Of a DNA stretch of 64,000 nt, positions 59,136-64,000 are shown one piece after another; position 1 is the first letter of the stretch, and each line of letters starts with the position of its first letter. The position numbers and the translations under genes were made by a program. Under the pieces are notes generated by a model. The model made no database searches. It saw nothing but the letters and a program-made list of their open reading frames with translations, and had not been told where the DNA came from. Source of the stretch: Beroe forskalii (Eukaryota > Ctenophora > Nuda > Beroida > Beroidae); NCBI GenBank assembly GCA_011033025.1, contig WFMF01000221.1:62001-126000 (forward strand). Direction: 5' to 3'.

Positions 59136-60892
59136 AGGTGCAGTCCGGGATATTTACAACTTTAGCTAAATCGGTAGTAGGGCGTGAATAAACAACATGT
59201 AGCGGGGTCTCGCGCGTCGGAACTAATTAGATCATGCTAAAATTAGCGTCAAATTACAGCCGCACACGCTTGAGCAGCGTCCTAGGTAGGTGCGCTATAC
59301 AAATACCAGTGTGATTACGAAACAATTAGATACAATTATGCGAATAAACCTTGAATATCGGTATATTACGACAAATTTACATGATTAAGTGTATAATTTA
59401 CTTTCACAAACAGTGTAAGATATGTATTGTACAATGTCAACTCATCAACAAGCATCATCCACATGTAATTGAAATCCAGTGTAGTGGCCCAAAGGATCAG
59501 GATATTTTTCTCGGATTCTCGATACAACACATCGTGGCAATACTATTCTATTATACCGGCCCATTGGTTGCCCTCTGTTACAATTACCAAAAAGTTTCGG
59601 TAGCATAGGTGCCTCTTCAGGCTGTTATCGAAGTCTCTATTCAAATATTTTTGCCTCTGCAGCATCATCTTTCAAAAGGGATGCATAAATAAATCTATTA
59701 TATTGTAAACCCTCTTCACACATTAACTGTACTTGGAAAAAGTTTCATTGGTTATACATTCTTTGCCAGGACTCATTACATCCAATATTTCCGGCTTATC
59801 ATGACAGCAAATAGATTCTAGTCGAGGACACAATGAGCAATGGCCACATTTACACCCACGTCAAATCCGAAAGACTGCCCATCATCGGTCTGATCCTGGT
59901 CTAATTTATCGAATCACTCTGGTCATGCGACACAGTAAGTTCTGATTGATTAGCAATTTCAGTTGTAGATTCTACTCTATTTTCCATCGTGAAAAGGGAA
60001 AATTCATATCTTCAATTTCTTCATCGTGCTCACTACTCTCACTTGGTGAACTATAGGGGTGATCTGGAAACTCACATACACCGATCTGCTCTCCCAAACA
60101 AGTCTCTTCATTCATTTCTATAGATTTTAAGTCATTAATTTGGTTACTGTATTAGTTTATTAAACAGTTCATACCTAAAATATAAATGAGGCTAAGTACC
60201 ATAAAATTAATATTCGTAATTACTACTGTGATCTTTCTTTGAGACTAAGCTGAAGCAGTTAGACTACACAGAACTCAGAACTACTAAACACTAAAAATCG
60301 CGAACGATTGGCACTTAGTACCTACTACTTTAGAAGGTTACAATTTAAAAGTTTAAGGTCAACTCCTGTGTTGCATAAGATGTGTTGGTAAATGTGTCAA
60401 TAGCCAATGGTACACTGAAACTTCGCTGTTAGTCAAAAAATGCTTGAATTCCGTCATTTACATGGAATTTAATACAAACATATCAACAAACTTCGAAATA
60501 AGATTGGGAAGATTCGTTAGGCATAATATTATGTACATTAACAACAACATTACACATGTTAACGAAAGTACAATGTATGTAATTAATCATGACAACCGAC
60601 AAATACCTATGGAACATTCAATAAACAGAAAACAATCAATTGCCGTAAATTATACAAGATAAACAAACCAGGTTACGCAGTACACATTACACACGCACTG
60701 TAATTCGAGCTATGTGTTGCGGGAGGACGCTGCTCAAGGATCACACGCTAACTTTAGTGGCCAATGGTGGGGGATGATACAATTATTTCTGCGCTATTTC
60801 CGTTTTGCAGGAGTGATGGTGGATACTAGACTAATGACTTGAGCTATAATTCAGGAATTTGAATTTTTTGACCAATATCCCGGACTGCACCT
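59136..60892. mobile_element. TTAA-flanked DNA transposon (piggyBac-like target), 1.76 kb
   Basis: Inverted ends AGGTGCAGTCCGGGATATT / AATATCCCGGACTGCACCT are flanked on both sides by TTAA. CGCACGCT-type sequence and GAGCAGCGTCC/GGACGCTGCTC pair further in. A TTAA duplication suggests piggyBac-type integration, though TA targeting cannot be excluded because TTAA contains TA. No intact transposase; broken Cys-rich frames lie on the minus strand. Confidence 0.75.
59723..60115 (-). pseudogene. broken Cys-rich ORF, P2X7-intracellular-domain-like
   Basis: Two minus-strand fragments lie inside the TTAA element. 60115-59972 starts with Met, encodes 47 residues rich in Glu, Asp and Ser, and stops. 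59860-59723 encodes CKCGHCSLCPRLESICCHD, then CITNETF, and a stop. The CxCGxC...CC...CITxxxF layout resembles the Zn-binding intracellular domain of P2X7 receptors, which also occurs in many transposon-linked invertebrate proteins. A stop codon precedes the second fragment; the neighbouring frame (DDGQSFGFDVG) would join it through a one-base shift, so the gene looks decayed. The family resemblance is from recalled motif only. Confidence 0.4.
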
Positions 60893-61891
60893 TTAATTTA
60901 TGGAGCCGGGGAAAAGTATCCTTTTTCCCCGGCTCAAATTTGACAAAATTTTCAACCTTCTTATATAAAATCGCAAATTGTGACCAGCTTTTGAACCTTA
61001 CTTTTCAAGTTACACTTTCTGGCCAATCTATGGTGTGTAAAAATTTGCTTTTGTTATTTCAGAGGCTACTTTATCCTTGACCAAATAGGATTATGACCAT
61101 CATTAACCATTTAAACTAGATTCGGTGTGGTTACACGACTTTTTCATTTGATAGGCGGTTTTGCAATCGGTAATTCAGTGCAATAACACAATATTATGAT
61201 GTCACTTCCATATGCCTATCATTTTTGATATGCTGCAACATGAGAACATGTAGATATTGGTCTGACCTGGTGCTTTAGGAAACAAACAACCTTGGGAGTG
61301 GGAAGCTAATGTTTCATACAACTACGTTACTGTTTGTCTTTTGGGATCCAAAAATGTTGTTGGACTGCTATAATTAAATTACCATAATTCAATTAGCGTT
61401 AATTTTCGAGGGAAAAATTCCCCGGCTCAAAAATCAACATTGCTCCACCGTTGTCGTACACGAAAACATGATACATTGTACACGGAAACATGTCAGGAAT
61501 GACGGATCACAATTCACAGAAATACGCAACATCGATACATCCGTTGTACAAGCGCGCGCAAAAACGGCGGCAAACCTCAAGCAAGTAACCAATCAGCGCG
61601 CGTCTGTGGACATTACGCGGGCCAATCAGAACCAACCATCTTGCGCACGTGACATGCCATGATCACCACCAGTGTATTCGATCAAATTCTAGAAATGACG
61701 TTGTGTATACGTTGCTGCCTAGCTCTGTAGATCTTGTTCCGTTTCGTTTTCCGTTAAATCCCAAATCCCAAATAACTTGAAGCTCAGAGAATGGGTTTTG
61801 AGGTTTCCTTCCTATAATTAGCTCAATCATCTCATAAATTTTTTGCCCTTTTTGGGCTTTGAATTAACCATTGCCAGGCGACAGCTGCGGC

Positions 61892-61926
61892 AAGGCCAAG
61901 GGGCAGCTCAGCTGCCCCTTGGCCTT
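61892..61926. repeat. perfect 17-bp hairpin
   Basis: AAGGCCAAGGGGCAGCT, one base, then AGCTGCCCCTTGGCCTT. A perfect GC-rich palindrome in AT-rich DNA. Confidence 0.9.
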
Positions 61927-62279
61927 TCAGAGTGTCAGGGCCCTGTCTTTAAACTTTTAAAAACGACTTTTCGTAATTTTGATAGATATAGGTATTTTAA
62001 TCGCAGTGAGAGTGTAATTTTTTGCTCGGGAAATCTTTAGTAATCCTTCTTATGCCTGATCCGTCTGTCAAACCAACTGGATAGCAATTCTAGAATGGGC
62101 CACATTTCGCTTCTGAATCGTAATATTATAGACTAAATAGATATTGGTATCCGTAATGCTGGAATGGAAATCAACTTGAGTACCTATATAGTTCCTTCAT
62201 AACGAAGTGGTTTCTGCTGTTGTATGTAATCATCTGGCTTAAATGTCGCATCCGGTAGATTATTTGGAATACCAATCCT

Positions 62280-62815
62280 CCAATCAAAGTGGTTCAATAT
62301 GACGCCATTCTAAGCAGACACCTCTTTAAGCTGTCACCAGTTAACTCCGACGCCGGTATTCTACTCCGTCTAGTGAAACCAGAACATGAAATGATCTCAC
62401 TCGACCATCATTTCACACTGACTTTAACGTTGAACCAACTTGACGCCAAATTGTCAAATTAGATACCAGTTCCCTCTGACAATCTGACATTCTTTCACTC
62501 TAACAAATTCACAACCAGGCAAATTTACTGACCACTTCTGAATTAAAGATTCCATCTTCAGGATCTTCATGTAAATGTTAATTTAATGTGGTGTTTTGTC
62601 ATATGTTTAAATTTACTATGTACATTTTGTTCTTTCACTCTGACATCGGCACTCAGAACCAGTTCATTCTGATGCATGAGTTTATTAAATCACCATGGTT
62701 TAATTTGACCCCAACTTACTCTAGCAGTTCTGATAGCAGTTGGCACAGAAAATTTTCTATTATATGGCGAACAGCACTGTGCTTTGACACCATTTCATCC
62801 TCGTTGACAACGCCT
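62280..62815. repeat. decayed TGACACC-type array
   Basis: Scattered units such as CTGTCACCAGTTAACTCCGA, TGACGCC, CACTCTGACA and TTTGACACCATTTCATC occur at irregular spacing. Read as an old version of the array at 58238. Confidence 0.5.
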
Positions 62816-64000
62816 GATCCTGAGCATTAGAAATTAAATATTAATTCAACATATTGTTGGGGCAGCAGCTATTTGTACCGATCACGTTACACTCACACAT
62901 AGTATACTGTGATACGTGACGATAACAACTCTATCCACTTACTGTCGATCAATATACTTTGGAAATTCATGAACTGTACAACGGTACAGGGTGGTTAACA
63001 GGTTTTGTACACTGTATCTTGTAGTATAGGCCGTTGTTGCTGTCGAGTTGATGACGGAAAGTCAGGTTTAACAGATCTGATCAACCGATGATTTTCTCGG
63101 ATTTTCTTCAAGTTAGTATCGGCAGTAACTTATCCGCGTTAGGTCTGATGTATATCTCTAATCAGACATTATTTAGTCGGACATAACATTGGCATTGGAA
63201 GCTCTGGTGTCACAATTAGTCCGCCTAAGTGAAGTCCAGCCATTTTACAATTTTACATCCGCCCATTTATAATTCCTTTGCGAATTTTGGGTGCACTACA
63301 CTCATTGACTGAGATATTCAGGCTTTCAGAGTATATCTACGTTGGTAATAGCTAACTTATTAACTTATTAAATTTGAAATAATCGTGCTATTGACTTAAT
63401 TCCTCAGTATATTTCTTGCATTAAAATATGAAACAATCATGATCAAAAACGTGGAAGATTATCGAATTTAAGAAGATATGTGCTGATTGCCGAACGATCA
63501 TTTTCTCCGAAATTTGTCAAAATCGTTCGAAGTTTGAATTTCGTTTAAGCACCTATCATTACTGCCCACAATTGTATCTGCCCATTCCCCATATATCGTC
63601 CGAATGAAAGTGAATACTGATTAGTGTTTAGTGATTTTGACAAATAATTGGAAATGCTGTGATCGTGATAGTATACCCTGGATATCTGAAAATCCTTAGA
63701 AAATCTTTCTACATTCTTCCCTACATTTGAATTGCTTCAACGTTGCGAAACATTTCCCCGATAATTAGAATGTCTCCAATGCGAAAACTGTTGAGAACTT
63801 TCAATAACCACAATTTAAATTGGTATTTTATTGGTATTTAGGATTGCTATAAAATGCGGCTTAACAATATGACTTGCATAATAAATTGCTTGATAAATAG
63901 GTGATTTTCGCATATCTGCCTGTCTACCAGGTTCTATTCCCAAAAAGGTTCGAAAAGGATTCAAATAGAGATCAAAGAAGTACGAAGGGCACTTGCTGTT
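62816..64000. other. no gene seen
   Basis: AT-rich to the end of the window with no exon or clear repeat. Confidence 0.45.

Larger units (their letters stand above)
59067..61470. repeat. possible outer inverted repeat around the TTAA transposon
   Basis: GGTGGAGCAGGAGCCGGGGA at about 59093 is loosely mirrored by CCCCGGCTC and TTGCTCCACC at about 61423-61449. Hairpins AGCCGGGG/CCCCGGCT lie at 59104-59132 and 60903-60936. This would make the TTAA element nested in an older palindromic element. The homology is imperfect. Confidence 0.35.

Overview
This is a window of animal nuclear DNA. It is AT-rich with GC-rich islands. The genes are split by GT-AG introns, and most of the sequence is intron, inverted repeats and transposon debris. 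The gene content (a ciliary adenylate kinase 7, a class A GPCR, a papain/C-type lectin/sushi fusion, a CARF/ALS2CR8-type transcription factor) says metazoan. The style suggests an aquatic invertebrate. A cnidarian is my best guess, but nothing here proves the phylum.

Layout. 1-2.5 kb: four internal exons of an AK7-like gene on the plus strand, whose 5' and 3' parts are not in the window. 2.5-16 kb: gene-poor, with transposon remnants, large inverted repeats, a 143-bp satellite and clusters of GC-rich hairpins. 16.3-17.5 kb: an intact intronless GPCR on the minus strand. 18-20 kb: multi-hairpin elements. 20.6-31.8 kb: a 13-exon gene that I could assemble completely (665 codons, all phases agreeing): signal peptide, I29-like propeptide, papain-family protease with intact Cys/His/Asn, C-type lectin domain, two sushi domains and a basic tail. 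33-40 kb: DNA transposons (one with TA and one with a perfect 8-bp target duplication), a 1.9-kb satellite-cored palindrome inside a GGTGTCA repeat array, and more hairpin clusters. 41-54.8 kb: a second complete gene, an 11-exon CARF-like transcription factor (600 codons) with two alternative first exons. Both of these carry E-boxes about 135-140 bases before the ATG and end in the same splice phase. A 5'-truncated LINE sits in one of its introns. 55-64 kb: no convincing host gene, but a TTAA-flanked DNA transposon with a broken Cys-rich ORF and further repeat arrays.

The most unusual recurrent pattern is a set of elements in which one closing stem encloses two to five hairpins, like a cloverleaf. 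Loop sequences (GAGCTTGCGAG, TCGGCTTCGCCTC, CGAAG, CTTCGG) are conserved within a family, while stems differ between hairpins and between copies yet stay self-complementary. At least eight such clusters are visible, and one family has three copies here with matching boundary sequence. The genes are not obviously related in function; the window is a sample of an ordinary gene-sparse, repeat-rich animal chromosome.
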